Source: Allocoleopsis franciscana PCC 7113 (lineage in GTDB: Bacteria; Cyanobacteriota; Cyanobacteriia; Cyanobacteriales; Coleofasciculaceae). Taken from it: 64,000 nt of DNA. The notes under the pieces were generated by a model. It had not been told where the DNA came from. It worked only from the letters and a program-made list of their open reading frames with translations, and did not search any database. The position numbers and the translations under genes are program-made. Shown here piece after piece: positions 43,070-52,567 of this stretch (position 1 is the first letter of the stretch; the number at the start of each line of letters is the position of its first letter). The stretch is from contig NC_019738.1 of the NCBI RefSeq assembly GCF_000317515.1, forward strand, positions 5,482,001-5,546,000, written 5' to 3'.

Positions 43070-43963
43070 CTATGAAGATGGTTCAGTGCTGTTGACTTGC
43101 TCAATTAAGTCCTCCAGTTCTCGTTGCATCTGAGTACAAACTTGCTCATAGCAGGCATCAACATAATCGCGATCGCTCGCCGCTTCCCGCCCATAACGCT
43201 CAAACACAATCGGCGCACAAACACGAGTGTGGATCTGTATAGGCAAAGGAATATTCGGCAAAGGGCCAATCCCGACGCCCCAAGGTAGCCCCAAATAAAT
43301 GGGAAACACACCCATATCGGGGTCAAACCACAAAGGAACACCCCATTTATGCAGTTGCAGTGCCTGCTGGTAAAAATCTCCCAAAATTATCAGAGTATCG
43401 TGGGCACCGTGAGAAATCGCAGGTACAATGGGTGCCTCTTCCCTCAGGGCTAGTTTAATAAACCCCTTACGTCCTGCAAAGTAAATGCGATCGCGCAGGT
43501 GATGGGGACGAAACATATCTTCTGCCCCACCGGGATAGACGAGAACGGCTGCATCTCTTTGCAGGGCGGCGATCGCTGTTTTGGGGTGAGCCATTATAGC
43601 CCCTACCGGAGCCGCTAAGCGACCCACAGTAGGAATTTTCCAAGCCAATCGGTGCATCAATCCATAGGTTAAGCGTTCATAGCCGAACCTGCGGTACCAG
43701 TCGTACATAAACATCGAAGTATCCGGTGAAGCCGAGCCGCCATTATGGGTACCGACAATCAGCATCTTTCCCTCCGAGGGAATATGATGCCAGCCCTCGG
43801 TTTGCACTCGAAAGTAAGAGTGGTACAACCATTCCCACACAGGCATCCAAGCTTTAATCACCTCAGGATCGCGCTGATCGAGCGACCAACCATCATATAG
43901 ATGCTCAGAGGCTTGAGCATGTCTTCGGTAACGAGCCGTCAGAAGATCGAAAAAATTAAACAA
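43070..43963 (-). CDS. Lysophospholipid acyltransferase-family protein
   Basis: 297 residues of the PlsC/DGAT2-like acyltransferase superfamily. The acyl-acceptor region has LIVGTHNGGSASPDTSMFMYDWYRRF, where the usual HX4D is replaced by a wider His-Asp spacing; the phosphate-binding block is AAVLVYPGGAEDMFRP; PIVPAISHGAHDTL follows. This variant resembles the cyanobacterial slr2103 / plant PES-type group that acylates diacylglycerol, plastoquinol or phytol rather than lysophosphatidate; that assignment is tentative. Confidence 0.75.
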   Translation of the reverse strand: MFNFFDLLTARYRRHAQASEHLYDGWSLDQRDPEVIKAWMPVWEWLYHSYFRVQTEGWHHIPSEGKMLIVGTHNGGSASPDTSMFMYDWYRRFGYERLTYGLMHRLAWKIPTVGRLAAPVGAIMAHPKTAIAALQRDAAVLVYPGGAEDMFRPHHLRDRIYFAGRKGFIKLALREEAPIVPAISHGAHDTLIILGDFYQQALQLHKWGVPLWFDPDMGVFPIYLGLPWGVGIGPLPNIPLPIQIHTRVCAPIVFERYGREAASDRDYVDACYEQVCTQMQRELEDLIEQVNSTEPSS

Positions 43964-44362
43964 TGGTTCTTAACCGCCCTAAACAAAGAAATAGCGTTTT
44001 TAGGATAATCGCGGGTTGGGTTCTGTGGCAATCGTGAACGATAGCAAAAGGCAGAAGGCACAAGGCACAAGGCAGTTCGCGCAGCGTTCTGGGCAGGAGT
44101 AGGCACAAGGCACAAGGCAGAAGGGAAAAGATTTGGCAAGAGTTCTAGTTAGAACTCACCCGATGAGAAATTTGTGTTGATTTTTTAACATTTCACCCCA
44201 ATAATCCAAAAATTGTTAAATTGGATACAGAAATAATTTTTTGGATTTTGCTGTGAATCGGAAATCTAGGGAAAATCACAAGCCAGTCGGCACCTAGTTC
44301 TCGAATTGACGGATATCAATCGCTAAAAAACACTATCAAAAAGCTATTTGGAGGCACAGGAT
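43964..44362. repeat. Intergenic region with a heptamer repeat tract
   Basis: Between divergent genes. At 44044-44125 the unit aaggcac/aaggcag is repeated several times, broken by a HIP1-unlike GC segment; an STRR-type tract. The segment just before 44363 holds the DUF4278 promoter and GGAGG box. Confidence 0.5.
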
Positions 44363-44761
44363 ATGAAACTCTCTTACCGAGGCGTTAACTACGAAAATTC
44401 ATCCCCCATGATCGAAGTCATTGAAGGGGATATCGGTGGTACCTATCGGGGTCAAAATTGGAGATCCCATTATCTTAGACACATTCCCGAACCTGCACCT
44501 GTACACGATCTGAAATATCGTGGTGTGGCTTACCGCACAGGTAAACCGGTTGTTGCTGTACCTTCGGCGACAGCGGCACGCTGCACATTGCCTGGTTTCC
44601 ACAAGCGGGAACGAGAAAAAGAGTTGAATCAGCTAACGAGAACTCACCTGAGCAATATTCGCAACAGCTTAGAACGTCGGATGCAAGTGGCGAAAGCGAA
44701 AGGAGATGAGAAGCTAGTGCGCCTTTTAGAGCAAGAGAGAATGACGCTACCTCTCCAATAA
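44363..44761 (+). CDS. DUF4278 protein
   Basis: 132 residues from the ATG at 44363 (GGAGG at 44350-44354). Two short DUF4278 motifs: MKLSYRGVNYE at the start and LKYRGVAYRTG at about residue 54. The C-terminal half is a basic helix (LSNIRNSLERRMQVAKAKGD). The family is restricted to cyanobacteria and of unknown function. Followed by a strong terminator. Confidence 0.8.
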   Translation: MKLSYRGVNYENSSPMIEVIEGDIGGTYRGQNWRSHYLRHIPEPAPVHDLKYRGVAYRTGKPVVAVPSATAARCTLPGFHKREREKELNQLTRTHLSNIRNSLERRMQVAKAKGDEKLVRLLEQERMTLPLQ

Positions 44762-44806
44762 TCTTCTCAACAACGGCAGATTATGTCGGGTTCAAGTAAA
44801 ACGTTG

Positions 44807-44832
44807 GGCGATCCTATGCGATCGCCTTTTTT
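44807..44832 (+). terminator. Terminator built on a HIP1 site
   Basis: GGCGATC (44807-44813) and GATCGCC (44820-44826) form the stem and TTTTTT follows. The right arm is part of a HIP1 octamer. Confidence 0.8.
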
Positions 44833-45068
44833 CATGGCTGCTGAATCTGAGTCGGCTATCCCCTGTTTAAAACGAACCACTCCAGGCACAGAGTTCACTC
44901 CAGGAGAATAAACAGATAAAGGGGTGATAGCGGCGGATTGGGTATCAGTATAAAATGCGTTCGCCGTCAACAGCCAAAAGCGTTAGCGTGGCAGTAAGCT
45001 TTTGCTTTGAGAAACTTCACAGGAACTGGCAAAATTTTGCAGGTAGCTACCTCCAGGAGATAACTCTG
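44833..45068. other. acnB leader region
   Basis: Gene-free upstream of acnB. The acnB frame is open upstream to 44955, but the residues before 45069 do not resemble aconitase. AGGAG (45056-45060) lies 8 bases before the start. Confidence 0.4.
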
Positions 45069-47675
45069 ATGCTTGAATCTTATCGTCAACACGTTGCCCA
45101 GCGAGCCGCTTTGGGTATTCCCCCCCTGCCGCTGAACGCCGAACAAACTGCCGAACTGTGCGAATTGCTGAAAAATCCGCCTGCGGGGGAAGAAGAGACA
45201 TTAATGGCATTATTGCGCGATCGCGTTCCTCCGGGTGTCGATCCGGCGGCTTACGTCAAAGCTTCATTCTTAACGGCGATCGCAAAACAGGAAATCACCT
45301 GTCCCCTGATTACTCCCCAGTGGGCAGTAAATCTTTTAGGCACAATGATGGGGGGTTACAATGTCCATTCCTTAATCGATTTACTCAAATCCAACCATCC
45401 GTCAATGGCAGCCTCAGCGGCAGCAGCCTTAAGCAAAACCCTGCTAGTGTTTGATGCCTTTCACGACGTTCTCGCTTTGTCGGATGTCAACCCCTACGCC
45501 AAGCAGGTAATTGACTCTTGGGCGAATGCCGAATGGTTTATCACCCATCCTAAACTCGCGGAAACCATTACCGTTACCGTGTTCAAAGTGCCGGGAGAAA
45601 CGAATACCGATGATTTATCCCCCGCACCCCACGCCACCACTCGCCCGGATATCCCCCTTCATGCCTTAGCAATGTTGGAATCCAGGATGCCAGGAGGCAT
45701 CGAAACGATCGCCCAACTCAAGGACAAAGGGTATCCTGTGGCGTATGTTGGGGATGTTGTGGGTACAGGTTCATCCCGCAAATCCGCGATTAACTCCGTG
45801 CTGTGGCATATTGGCAACGATATTCCCTTTGTGCCGAATAAGCGGTCTGGGGGATATATTTTAGGAAGTGCGATCGCGCCTATCTTCTTCAACACTGCTG
45901 AAGATTCGGGGGCATTACCCATTGAGTGCGATGTCAGCCAGATGGAAACTGGCATGGTAATTACCATCCATCCTTATAAAGGAGAAATTACCAACGAAGC
46001 GGGAGAAGTGATTTCCACCTTTACCCTCAAGCCTGACACCATTCTCGATGAAGTTAGGGCGGGTGGACGAATTCCCTTATTAATTGGGCGCAGTCTCACC
46101 GACAAAACCCGCGAAGCTTTAGGATTAGAACCGAGTACCCTGTTCACCCGTCCCACCATGCCAACGGATACAGGCAAAGGCTTTACCCTGGCACAAAAAA
46201 TGGTGGGGAAAGCTTGCGGTTTACCCGGTGTGCGTCCCGGTACCTCTTGCGAACCCCTGATGACAACCGTTGGTTCTCAGGATACCACCGGCCCGATGAC
46301 TCGCGACGAATTGAAAGAACTGGCTTGTTTAGGGTTTAGTGCAGACTTGGTGATGCAGAGTTTCTGTCATACCGCCGCTTATCCCAAACCCGTGGATGTC
46401 AAAACTCACCAAGATTTACCGGATTTCTTTTCCTCTCGCGGTGGTGTAGCCTTACGTCCCGGTGATGGCATTATTCACTCTTGGCTGAACCGGATGCTAT
46501 TGCCGGATACCGTGGGAACCGGCGGCGATTCTCACACTCGCTTCCCCTTGGGAATTTCCTTCCCGGCAGGTTCTGGGTTAGTGGCGTTTGCTGGTGCATT
46601 GGGTGTGATGCCGTTGGATATGCCAGAATCGGTTTTAGTCCGGTTTAAAGGAGAGTTGCAACCGGGTGTCACATTGCGGGATATTGTGAATGCAATTCCT
46701 TACGTGGCAATTCAAAAAGGATTACTGACAGTGGAGAAGAAGAATAAGAAGAATGTCTTCTCCGGGCGGATTATGGAAATTGAAGGGTTGCCGGATTTAA
46801 AAGTCGAGCAAGCCTTTGAACTCACTGATGCCAGCGCTGAACGTTCTTGTGCCGGTTGCACGATTAAGCTGAGTGTGGAGACAGTTTCGGAATATCTGCG
46901 ATCGAATGTCGCGCTATTAACCAACATGGTAGCGCGAGGTTACCAAGATGCTCGTACCATTATGCGCCGTGTTGCCAAGATGGAAGAGTGGTTGGCAAAT
47001 CCCGTACTGATGGAAGCTGACGCCGATGCCGAGTACGTGGAAATTATCGAGATTGACTTGAATGAAATCAAGGAACCGATTGTCGCTGCTCCCAATGACC
47101 CGGATAATGTGAAGCTATTGTCTGAGGTTGCAAATGACCCGGTGCATGAGGTGTTTGTTGGTTCCTGCATGACGAATATTGGTCATTATCGTGCCACGGC
47201 AAAGGTATTGGAAGGCGAACCCCCAGTTAAGACGCGCCTGTGGATTTGTCCCCCAACCCGGATGGATGAAAAGCAACTGAAAGAAGAGGGTATCTACGGT
47301 ACCTTTGGTGCAGCGGGTGCGAGAACGGAAATGCCAGGATGTTCTCTGTGTATGGGGAATCAGGCGCGTGTAGGAGATGGCACGACAGTGTTCTCGACTT
47401 CAACGCGCAACTTTAATAATCGCATGGGTAAGGATGCCCAAGTTTATCTGGGTTCTGCTGAATTAGCAGCAGTTTGTGCGATGTTAGGACGGATTCCCAC
47501 AGTGCAGGAATATATGGACATTGTGGCGAAGAAGATTCATCCGTTTGCAGGTGATTTGTATCGGTATTTGAATTTCGATCAAATCGCTAATTTTGAGGAT
47601 GAAGGACGGGTAATTCCGTTGGAAGAAATGCCCAAGATTGAGGATATTTTGGGGATGCCTACGGCGGCAAGGTAA
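45069..47675 (+). CDS. acnB: Bifunctional aconitate hydratase 2 / 2-methylisocitrate dehydratase
   Basis: 868 residues, the usual AcnB length. Isomerises citrate to isocitrate in the TCA cycle through a 4Fe-4S cluster. N-terminal HEAT-like domain ([20 protein letters not shown]), swivel domain ([16 protein letters not shown]), then the catalytic domains with [42 protein letters not shown] and [14 protein letters not shown], which supply the cluster cysteines. The start is chosen for AGGAG 8 bases upstream. Monocistronic. Confidence 0.97.
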   Translation: MLESYRQHVAQRAALGIPPLPLNAEQTAELCELLKNPPAGEEETLMALLRDRVPPGVDPAAYVKASFLTAIAKQEITCPLITPQWAVNLLGTMMGGYNVHSLIDLLKSNHPSMAASAAAALSKTLLVFDAFHDVLALSDVNPYAKQVIDSWANAEWFITHPKLAETITVTVFKVPGETNTDDLSPAPHATTRPDIPLHALAMLESRMPGGIETIAQLKDKGYPVAYVGDVVGTGSSRKSAINSVLWHIGNDIPFVPNKRSGGYILGSAIAPIFFNTAEDSGALPIECDVSQMETGMVITIHPYKGEITNEAGEVISTFTLKPDTILDEVRAGGRIPLLIGRSLTDKTREALGLEPSTLFTRPTMPTDTGKGFTLAQKMVGKACGLPGVRPGTSCEPLMTTVGSQDTTGPMTRDELKELACLGFSADLVMQSFCHTAAYPKPVDVKTHQDLPDFFSSRGGVALRPGDGIIHSWLNRMLLPDTVGTGGDSHTRFPLGISFPAGSGLVAFAGALGVMPLDMPESVLVRFKGELQPGVTLRDIVNAIPYVAIQKGLLTVEKKNKKNVFSGRIMEIEGLPDLKVEQAFELTDASAERSCAGCTIKLSVETVSEYLRSNVALLTNMVARGYQDARTIMRRVAKMEEWLANPVLMEADADAEYVEIIEIDLNEIKEPIVAAPNDPDNVKLLSEVANDPVHEVFVGSCMTNIGHYRATAKVLEGEPPVKTRLWICPPTRMDEKQLKEEGIYGTFGAAGARTEMPGCSLCMGNQARVGDGTTVFSTSTRNFNNRMGKDAQVYLGSAELAAVCAMLGRIPTVQEYMDIVAKKIHPFAGDLYRYLNFDQIANFEDEGRVIPLEEMPKIEDILGMPTAAR

Positions 47676-47680
47676 TTAAT

Positions 47681-47705
47681 GTAGGGTGGGCAAAGCCCAC
47701 CTTAC
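47681..47705 (+). terminator. Hairpin after acnB
   Basis: GTAGGGTGGGC (47681-47691) and GCCCACCTTAC (47695-47705) form an 11-position stem with one mismatched pair, six bases past the acnB stop. No T run, so it could be a 3' stabiliser or a dispersed repeat; a related sequence lies near 6962-6997. Confidence 0.5.
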
Positions 47706-47801
47706 TCAAGTTTCAACTAGAGATTAAATTCTATAAAAGAGGTAATCATGTCTAAGTAGGGTTTCAAGGTGACAGCCCTAGCTGCTGAAACTAACTTTAT
47801 C

Positions 47802-48134
47802 CTAAAATCTGAGTCTACCCTGCGTTATCAACTGAAAACCCCCCGCTAAAGCAGCAAAGGAAATGAAAAAGTTCCACAGACTGGTTGGTTTTAACATAAC
47901 GCCGCCACTCAAAAAGACTAAAACAGCACCAAGCCCCAGCAAGATCCAACCCAAATTGCCGGTTTGTCTGGAGAAAAATAGAAGACTAATAACACCAACC
48001 ATAATTGCTAAAACTGAAGCGGCAGCAGGGATGTCGCGCCAGAGGTAGGGAGAGTAGTGAGTTGCGAAGATAATGTTCTGACCTAGAAAGTAGATACCCA
48101 GGATGAGTAGTGCAATTCCTAAAAGTCTGCTCAT
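47802..48134 (-). CDS. Four-span membrane protein of unknown function
   Basis: 110 residues with four hydrophobic helices (about 3-23, 36-57, 61-82, 88-106), Gly-rich loops and no charged catalytic motif. It resembles a conserved cyanobacterial hypothetical membrane protein type. Monocistronic, convergent with acnB. Confidence 0.6.
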   Translation of the reverse strand: MSRLLGIALLILGIYFLGQNIIFATHYSPYLWRDIPAAASVLAIMVGVISLLFFSRQTGNLGWILLGLGAVLVFLSGGVMLKPTSLWNFFISFAALAGGFQLITQGRLRF

Positions 48135-48458
48135 GCTTTTTTAATCTATTCAGTAGTTAGAGCTTACACAAACTTAGCAAAAATTGAAGGAGACAAAGGC
48201 TCCTGCGGAGGCTGGGACGACGTAAATATAGAGTTTTGGGGAGTCTGAATTTTATCCTTGCTCCCCTCCCCGTTGCGGGGAGAGGTCAATCCGTGCGATC
48301 GCTCCAAGCAGAACACATTTCACAGAAACCTAACCCCCTAACCCCCTTAAGGAGCAAGGGAAGGGGGAACAAGAGGTTCTTACTCCCCTCTCAAGAGTAG
48401 GAGAGGGGCTGGGGGAGAGGTGATCCAAAATGTAAAAATACACGATCATAAAGCAGCT
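48135..48458. repeat. Intergenic region packed with palindromic repeats
   Basis: Three adjoining GC-rich fold-back elements at about 48260-48285 (ctcccctccccgttgcggggagagg), 48338-48370 (ccccctaaccccctt ... aagggaaggggg) and 48380-48420 (actcccctctcaagagtaggagagggg). They belong to the repeat class also seen in folC and near 34040 and 39785. No gene. Confidence 0.6.
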
Positions 48459-48833
48459 CTAGAGTTTCTCCAAGTAGCTCAATAAGTCTGCCATTTCCTG
48501 GGGACTAGGCTGGAACTTGGGCATCGGTGGGGTTTGACCGCTAGTAACTTGATGAATCAGACTGATTTTCGACTTTCGCTTAGAGACATGCTGTAAGCTA
48601 GGTCCAACCTTACCATCGGCCTGTAATCCATGACAGCCTGCACAGTTAATTTGAAACATGTCATGACCTCGGCTTGAGTCGCCAGTCAGGGATAAGACCG
48701 TACTCACATAAGGGTCTGAAATCTGAATCAGGTGGAAACCTAAGAGGCTTGCGCTGATAGCCAGAAGCACCGCGAGTACCACTAAGGTAATTCGCCGAAT
48801 CAAGATTCCAGGTTGGGCAAGCTTGTTCTCCAA
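48459..48833 (-). CDS. cytM: Cytochrome cM
   Basis: About 124 residues. N-terminal membrane anchor (about 15-37, LVVLAVLLAISASLLGFHL), then a class I haem c domain with the CAGCH site in FQINCAGCHGLQADGKVGPSL and a distal Met in QTPPMPKFQPSPQEMADLL, as in CytM. CytM is a low-abundance cyanobacterial cytochrome that influences photosynthetic versus respiratory electron flow. The TTG at 48833 is used because AGGAG precedes it; a TTG five codons upstream is possible. Confidence 0.82.
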   Translation of the reverse strand: MENKLAQPGILIRRITLVVLAVLLAISASLLGFHLIQISDPYVSTVLSLTGDSSRGHDMFQINCAGCHGLQADGKVGPSLQHVSKRKSKISLIHQVTSGQTPPMPKFQPSPQEMADLLSYLEKL

Positions 48834-49126
48834 ACGATCTCCTATCAAATCAAGAATTTAGAAAAGGTTTTTAATCGAAGCTGAAATCGCAAACCAAATT
48901 TGTTATTCAAAAAAGTGACGCTGTAATGGAGTGTCCTAAAGTATGTCGATTAATAAACATAGCTTAAAATTTTGAGCGTGAGTAAGCAAGCCGGAATCTG
49001 GGGGAGGGTTTTGGATGGGTAGCTGCAATGCCATTAAAAACGCAGGTAGTGGTCTGTAGAAGTTTTGGCATGAGAGCTAGTACGATGAGAAGCAGGTAAA
49101 AAAACTTATCAATCAGGAGGACTAAC

Positions 49127-49246
49127 GTGGTAGAACCGCTGCTTTCAGGGATTGTTTTGGGTCTGATCCCAGTTACTCTGGCTGGACTCTTTGTCGCCGC
49201 ATACATGCAGTACAAGCGTGGCGACCAGTTAGGTATCAACAAGTAA
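49127..49246 (+). CDS. petG: Cytochrome b6f complex subunit PetG
   Basis: 39 residues from GTG at 49127, with AGGAGG 9 bases upstream. [20 protein letters not shown] starts the single membrane span, followed by [16 protein letters not shown]. This matches PetG, which is needed for assembly and stability of the b6f complex in the thylakoid membrane. A few extra C-terminal residues (INK) compared with some homologs. Confidence 0.95.
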   Translation: MVEPLLSGIVLGLIPVTLAGLFVAAYMQYKRGDQLGINK

Positions 49247-49253
49247 AGATACT

Positions 49254-49270
49254 GGGAGAGCCAATCTCCC
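49254..49270 (+). terminator. Small hairpin after petG
   Basis: GGGAGA (49254-49259) and TCTCCC (49265-49270), a 6-bp stem with a 5-base loop, eight bases after the petG stop. No T run, so only a possible terminator or 3' stabiliser. Confidence 0.4.
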
Positions 49271-49418
49271 CTGGTTGCCCCATCAGGTTGGGGGTAGGCA
49301 CCCGGAACTCATACGAGGAGGCACTACCCCTACAACCCAGTCGATTCACCCTGACAGACCACTCCGATTATCCAAAACCTTTTGTGACTCACGATTGACT
49401 TCCATCATTCCCGCTTGC

Positions 49419-49955
49419 TTAACAGGGGCGATAGAAGGTTACAGCCGTGTTGCCATAGACTTTCTGACGATAGAGTTCCAAGTTAGAAAGCGGTTGACAA
49501 GTCCAGTTGTTGGGACTGTGTTCCACAGCTAGTTCACCTGCGTCATCCAGAAGTTGGTAATTAGCGATCGCTTCTAACACCGGCTGGTACAAGTTACTAG
49601 CATAAGGGGGATCGAAGTAAATATGGTCAAACGATTGACCCGCCAGCGATTTTAATCGCACAACTACATCACCCCGTATCACCTGAAACGTTTGTTCAGG
49701 TTGAGCCACTTGCTCCCAGTTCTCTTGAATGATGGCGCAAGCTTTCGCCCATTTTTCAATTCCGATCACTACAGATGCTCCCCGACACAGTGCCTCGGCA
49801 CCCATTGAACCTGTACCGGCACATAAATCAAGCCATCGGCAGCCTCTAATGTTACCATGCCAGATGTTAAATATCGCCTCTCGTACCCGTGCCGTTGTCG
49901 GTCGGGTGGCTTGCCCAGATAAGGTTTTGAGCTGGCGATTGCCGTAAATTCTCAT
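49419..49955 (-). CDS. rsmD: 16S rRNA (guanine966-N2)-methyltransferase
   Basis: 178 residues. MRIYGNRQLKTLSGQATRPTTARVREAIF is the RsmD N-terminal signature; SAM-binding site LDLCAGTGSMGAEALCRGA; catalytic DPPY in YFDPPYASN. Methylates G966 of 16S rRNA in the P-site region. Convergent with petG. Followed on the upstream side by a heptamer repeat tract separating it from hisH. Confidence 0.93.
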   Translation of the reverse strand: MRIYGNRQLKTLSGQATRPTTARVREAIFNIWHGNIRGCRWLDLCAGTGSMGAEALCRGASVVIGIEKWAKACAIIQENWEQVAQPEQTFQVIRGDVVVRLKSLAGQSFDHIYFDPPYASNLYQPVLEAIANYQLLDDAGELAVEHSPNNWTCQPLSNLELYRQKVYGNTAVTFYRPC

Positions 49956-49959
49956 GGTA

Positions 49960-50090
49960 TCGGGTTGAAGATTTTGATGTTCAAGGTTGAAGGTTGAAAG
50001 TTTTAATGTTCAAGGTTGGGGGCATTAATTCGTAAATTTGTCAACTTTTAACCTGCCAACTTGCAACCTGCCAACATTCAACTCTGGTTT
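49960..50090. repeat. Heptamer repeat tract
   Basis: Repeated aaggttg / gttcaagg units on the left (49972-50022) and the reverse-complement type caacctg / ccaactt units on the right (50041-50085), so the two halves can pair. STRR-type element. Confidence 0.55.
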
Positions 50091-50094
50091 GAAT

Positions 50095-50745
50095 TTAATG
50101 ACTAACGACTAAGGACTCCGCGCATCGGTTGACTTGCGCCACGAAGTTAGACAAAATTTGCAGTCCTGTCGTCGAAGATTTTTCCGGATGGAACTGAACC
50201 GCCATCAAGTTGTCACGAGCGATCGCAGCCGTTACCGTCTGAGAACCATGTGTCACTGTTGCTGCCCGAATCGTGGGGTCAACAGGGTCAACATAGTAGG
50301 AATGAACAAAATAGACCCGTGGACTGCCAGATAATTGCTGCCAAAGTGGACAATGGCTTTGAGTAAACTCTAACTCGTTCCAGCCCATGTGGGGAATGGT
50401 AATTCCGGGTTCTGGCTGGAAGCGACGCACTTGACCGGCAATAATGCCTAATCCGGGTTCAGTCCCTTCTTCGCTGCCTTCAAACAAAATTTGTAACCCC
50501 AGACAAATACCCAAGAACGGTTTACCACTCGCAATCGCCTGTTTGATCGGTTCTTCGAGTCCGCGCGTCCGCAAATGTTGCACTGCTGGGTCAAATGCAC
50601 CAACTCCGGGGAGTACTACAGCATCCGCCCGCTCAATATCTATGGCTAAATCGGTTACTTGAGTTGTTGCCCCGGCTTTCTCCAAACCTTTACAGGCCGA
50701 GTGCAGGTTTCCCATGTCGTAGTCTATAACAGCAATTACTGGCAT
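50095..50745 (-). CDS. hisH: Imidazole glycerol phosphate synthase, glutaminase subunit
   Basis: 216 residues from the ATG at 50745. Class I glutamine amidotransferase that feeds ammonia to HisF in histidine synthesis. IDYDMGNLHSACKGLEKAG at the start, VLPGVGAFDPAV, nucleophile elbow LGICLGLQILFEGSEEG, and the His-Glu pair in AVQFHPEKSS. hisF is not in the window. Divergent from the pyroglutamyl peptidase gene. Confidence 0.95.
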   Translation of the reverse strand: MPVIAVIDYDMGNLHSACKGLEKAGATTQVTDLAIDIERADAVVLPGVGAFDPAVQHLRTRGLEEPIKQAIASGKPFLGICLGLQILFEGSEEGTEPGLGIIAGQVRRFQPEPGITIPHMGWNELEFTQSHCPLWQQLSGSPRVYFVHSYYVDPVDPTIRAATVTHGSQTVTAAIARDNLMAVQFHPEKSSTTGLQILSNFVAQVNRCAESLVVSH

Positions 50746-50856
50746 TAACCTGCTTTCCCTCACATCTATTATTAAATCTATATCTATTTTATGTTGCCGT
50801 CGTCTGTCTCCTGTAGACTCAACGGCTTGTCAAAAACCCATAATTTCAGTTCTGTG

Positions 50857-51366
50857 ATGTCACATATTTTACTAACCTCATTTCAAACCTGGCTCCCTCA
50901 TCAACAATCTAATTCGTCGGATGATTTACTCGAAGAAGTTGCCAAACTTGAGTCCTTCCCTCACTCTTTGACGTTCTTGAGACACTTACCCGTTGATATT
51001 GCCCAAGCGAGTCAACGTGCGATCGCTAAAATCAACGAACTGCAACCGGATATTATTATCTGTTGTGGCATGGCAGAGTCTCGCCGTCAATTAAGTGTTG
51101 AGTCCAATGCCAGTCTAGGAGATACCGTATTGAAGACTCCGGTGGATTTAGAACGATTATTAGATAGTTCCATTGATACAACGATTAGTCATAATGCCGG
51201 GAAATTTGTTTGCGAAGGGTTGTATTATTCCGTGTTAAATTATCTCCAAAAAAATGAGCTGAAAAAGCACGGTTTATTTGTCCATGTTCCCATTTTGACT
51301 CGAAACAATATGGCTGAGGTTCTCACTGATGTTGAATTAATCATGCACAGATTAACCGCTCTATAA
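50857..51366 (+). CDS. Peptidase C15 (pyroglutamyl-peptidase I-like)
   Basis: 169 residues from the ATG at 50857. Begins MSHILLTSFQTWLPHQQSNS, similar to the Pcp start; catalytic residues appear as Glu75 (GMAESRRQLSVE), Cys119 (NAGKFVCEGLYY) and His143 (GLFVHVPIL). Shorter than typical Pcp (about 200-215), mainly between the Glu and the Cys. Removes N-terminal pyroglutamate from peptides. Confidence 0.82.
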   Translation: MSHILLTSFQTWLPHQQSNSSDDLLEEVAKLESFPHSLTFLRHLPVDIAQASQRAIAKINELQPDIIICCGMAESRRQLSVESNASLGDTVLKTPVDLERLLDSSIDTTISHNAGKFVCEGLYYSVLNYLQKNELKKHGLFVHVPILTRNNMAEVLTDVELIMHRLTAL

Positions 51367-51390
51367 TTTAATTGGCCAGGTCATTCAACA

Positions 51391-51876
51391 TTAACGACCA
51401 AAAAGCTGCTGTCGCCTGACTCTTAAGTACATCCCGATGGGAAATTGATAAAACTCAGTCACCAGCCATAGGACAATCGCCAGATGGGACAAAAAAGTTA
51501 ACCCAGTCCAAGCCACAGGTAGCCAGGATAAGGTACTACCCGGTTCTGGGGGAAACGTGTAGGCGGCAACACCAATCAGGCTTGTGGGGAAGATGATAAG
51601 TCCTAGACCAAAAATCCAGGAACTCCATCCCCATTCAACTCCCTCCAAGTGTCCCCCTTTCCAAGTCTTACCATTCCAGTGCCAAGTTAGGGGTGGGTTT
51701 CGATCCGCCATTTTTAGCTGTTGTCTTTCCAAATCGGCAATAAAAATGTGGCGACAGCAGTCACAAGCCATAGCATCCATTAATGGCATGGCTTTGAGTT
51801 GATTGAGGCGGCAGACTGGACAGGGGTAGATTCCGTGATAGTGGAAAGGGCGGCTTTTATTTATTGAACTATGCAT
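51391..51876 (-). CDS. Membrane protein with N-terminal zinc-ribbon-like cysteines
   Basis: 161 residues. YPCPVCRLNQ and MACDCCRHIF give two CXXC-type pairs that could hold zinc; then two hydrophobic segments (about 85-107 and 122-145). Trp-rich loop between. Conserved cyanobacterial hypothetical type; no function known. Converges with the peptidase gene. Confidence 0.6.
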   Translation of the reverse strand: MHSSINKSRPFHYHGIYPCPVCRLNQLKAMPLMDAMACDCCRHIFIADLERQQLKMADRNPPLTWHWNGKTWKGGHLEGVEWGWSSWIFGLGLIIFPTSLIGVAAYTFPPEPGSTLSWLPVAWTGLTFLSHLAIVLWLVTEFYQFPIGMYLRVRRQQLFGR

Positions 51877-51985
51877 TGGAAAAGCAATCGCGTTAGTTTT
51901 TTGTTCTCTGTATTCGTTGAGTTTTATCGATAGAAAGATGGCAATCCGTAGGTGGCAAAAGCAGATATCCCAATCACTGCAACGC

Positions 51986-52567
51986 TTAGTGAAACTGCTT
52001 TAATTGCTCAATTAGATGATCGAAATAGGGTACAAGGTTGGCTTGCTGCTCTGGTGCAACCTGCTTTAAACTGGCAGCTTTGATGCCCTCTAAACCGACC
52101 ACCATCGCATCTAATGGTACTTGCAATTCTTGATAGAGCAGTTGCATGTAGTGTAACCCATCGGTACTGGTGTAGTCGGTGTGCTGTCCGGCAATACCAT
52201 AGGTAATGCAACGCAAAAAGTGCCAGAAGTCACGCCAGCAGGCATCGGCTCGTTCTGCTGGGTAAAGTCCACCACCGGGTTGGCTAATGTTGGGAAAGGT
52301 GTTCAGAACCGTAGCTCTGGCTTCATTGACAATGTCATTGACTTGATCGCGCAGTTGTCTTGCAACCGGAATTAACTCTGATGGATTCGGTGCGATCGCC
52401 TGAATGTGCTGCAAATCCTCATCGGTCAAATAACGACCTGCATCGTCAGCAGCCTGGAAACACTGGATTGCCTCTGCCGAATGGGTGCTTTCCCAGGTCG
52501 CAAAACTGACAATTCTGGCTTTTTGAATTAGTTCTCGAACTTTTTCACTCAGTTGCGGCTTTGTCAT
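51986..52567 (-). CDS. Divergent phycobiliprotein-like (phycobilisome) protein
   Basis: 193 residues. It aligns with the globin-like phycobiliprotein fold: ADACWRDFWHFLRCITYGIAG corresponds to the bilin-site helix of CpeA in this window ([18 protein letters not shown]), with Cys110, Arg112 and Asp113 equivalent to bilin Cys82/84 and its Arg/Asp partners; LYQELQVPLDAMVVGLEGIKA corresponds to the [11 protein letters not shown] helix. Overall it is too different to be PE, PC or APC. Bilin binding is plausible. Divergently arranged with a HEAT-repeat protein that could be its lyase or partner. Confidence 0.75.
   Translation of the reverse strand: MTKPQLSEKVRELIQKARIVSFATWESTHSAEAIQCFQAADDAGRYLTDEDLQHIQAIAPNPSELIPVARQLRDQVNDIVNEARATVLNTFPNISQPGGGLYPAERADACWRDFWHFLRCITYGIAGQHTDYTSTDGLHYMQLLYQELQVPLDAMVVGLEGIKAASLKQVAPEQQANLVPYFDHLIEQLKQFH

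Noticed and set aside
28915..50090. CRISPR array suggested by repeated short units
   Set aside because: Units are about 7 bases, contiguous and without spacers; they are heptamer tandem repeats, and no cas gene is present.
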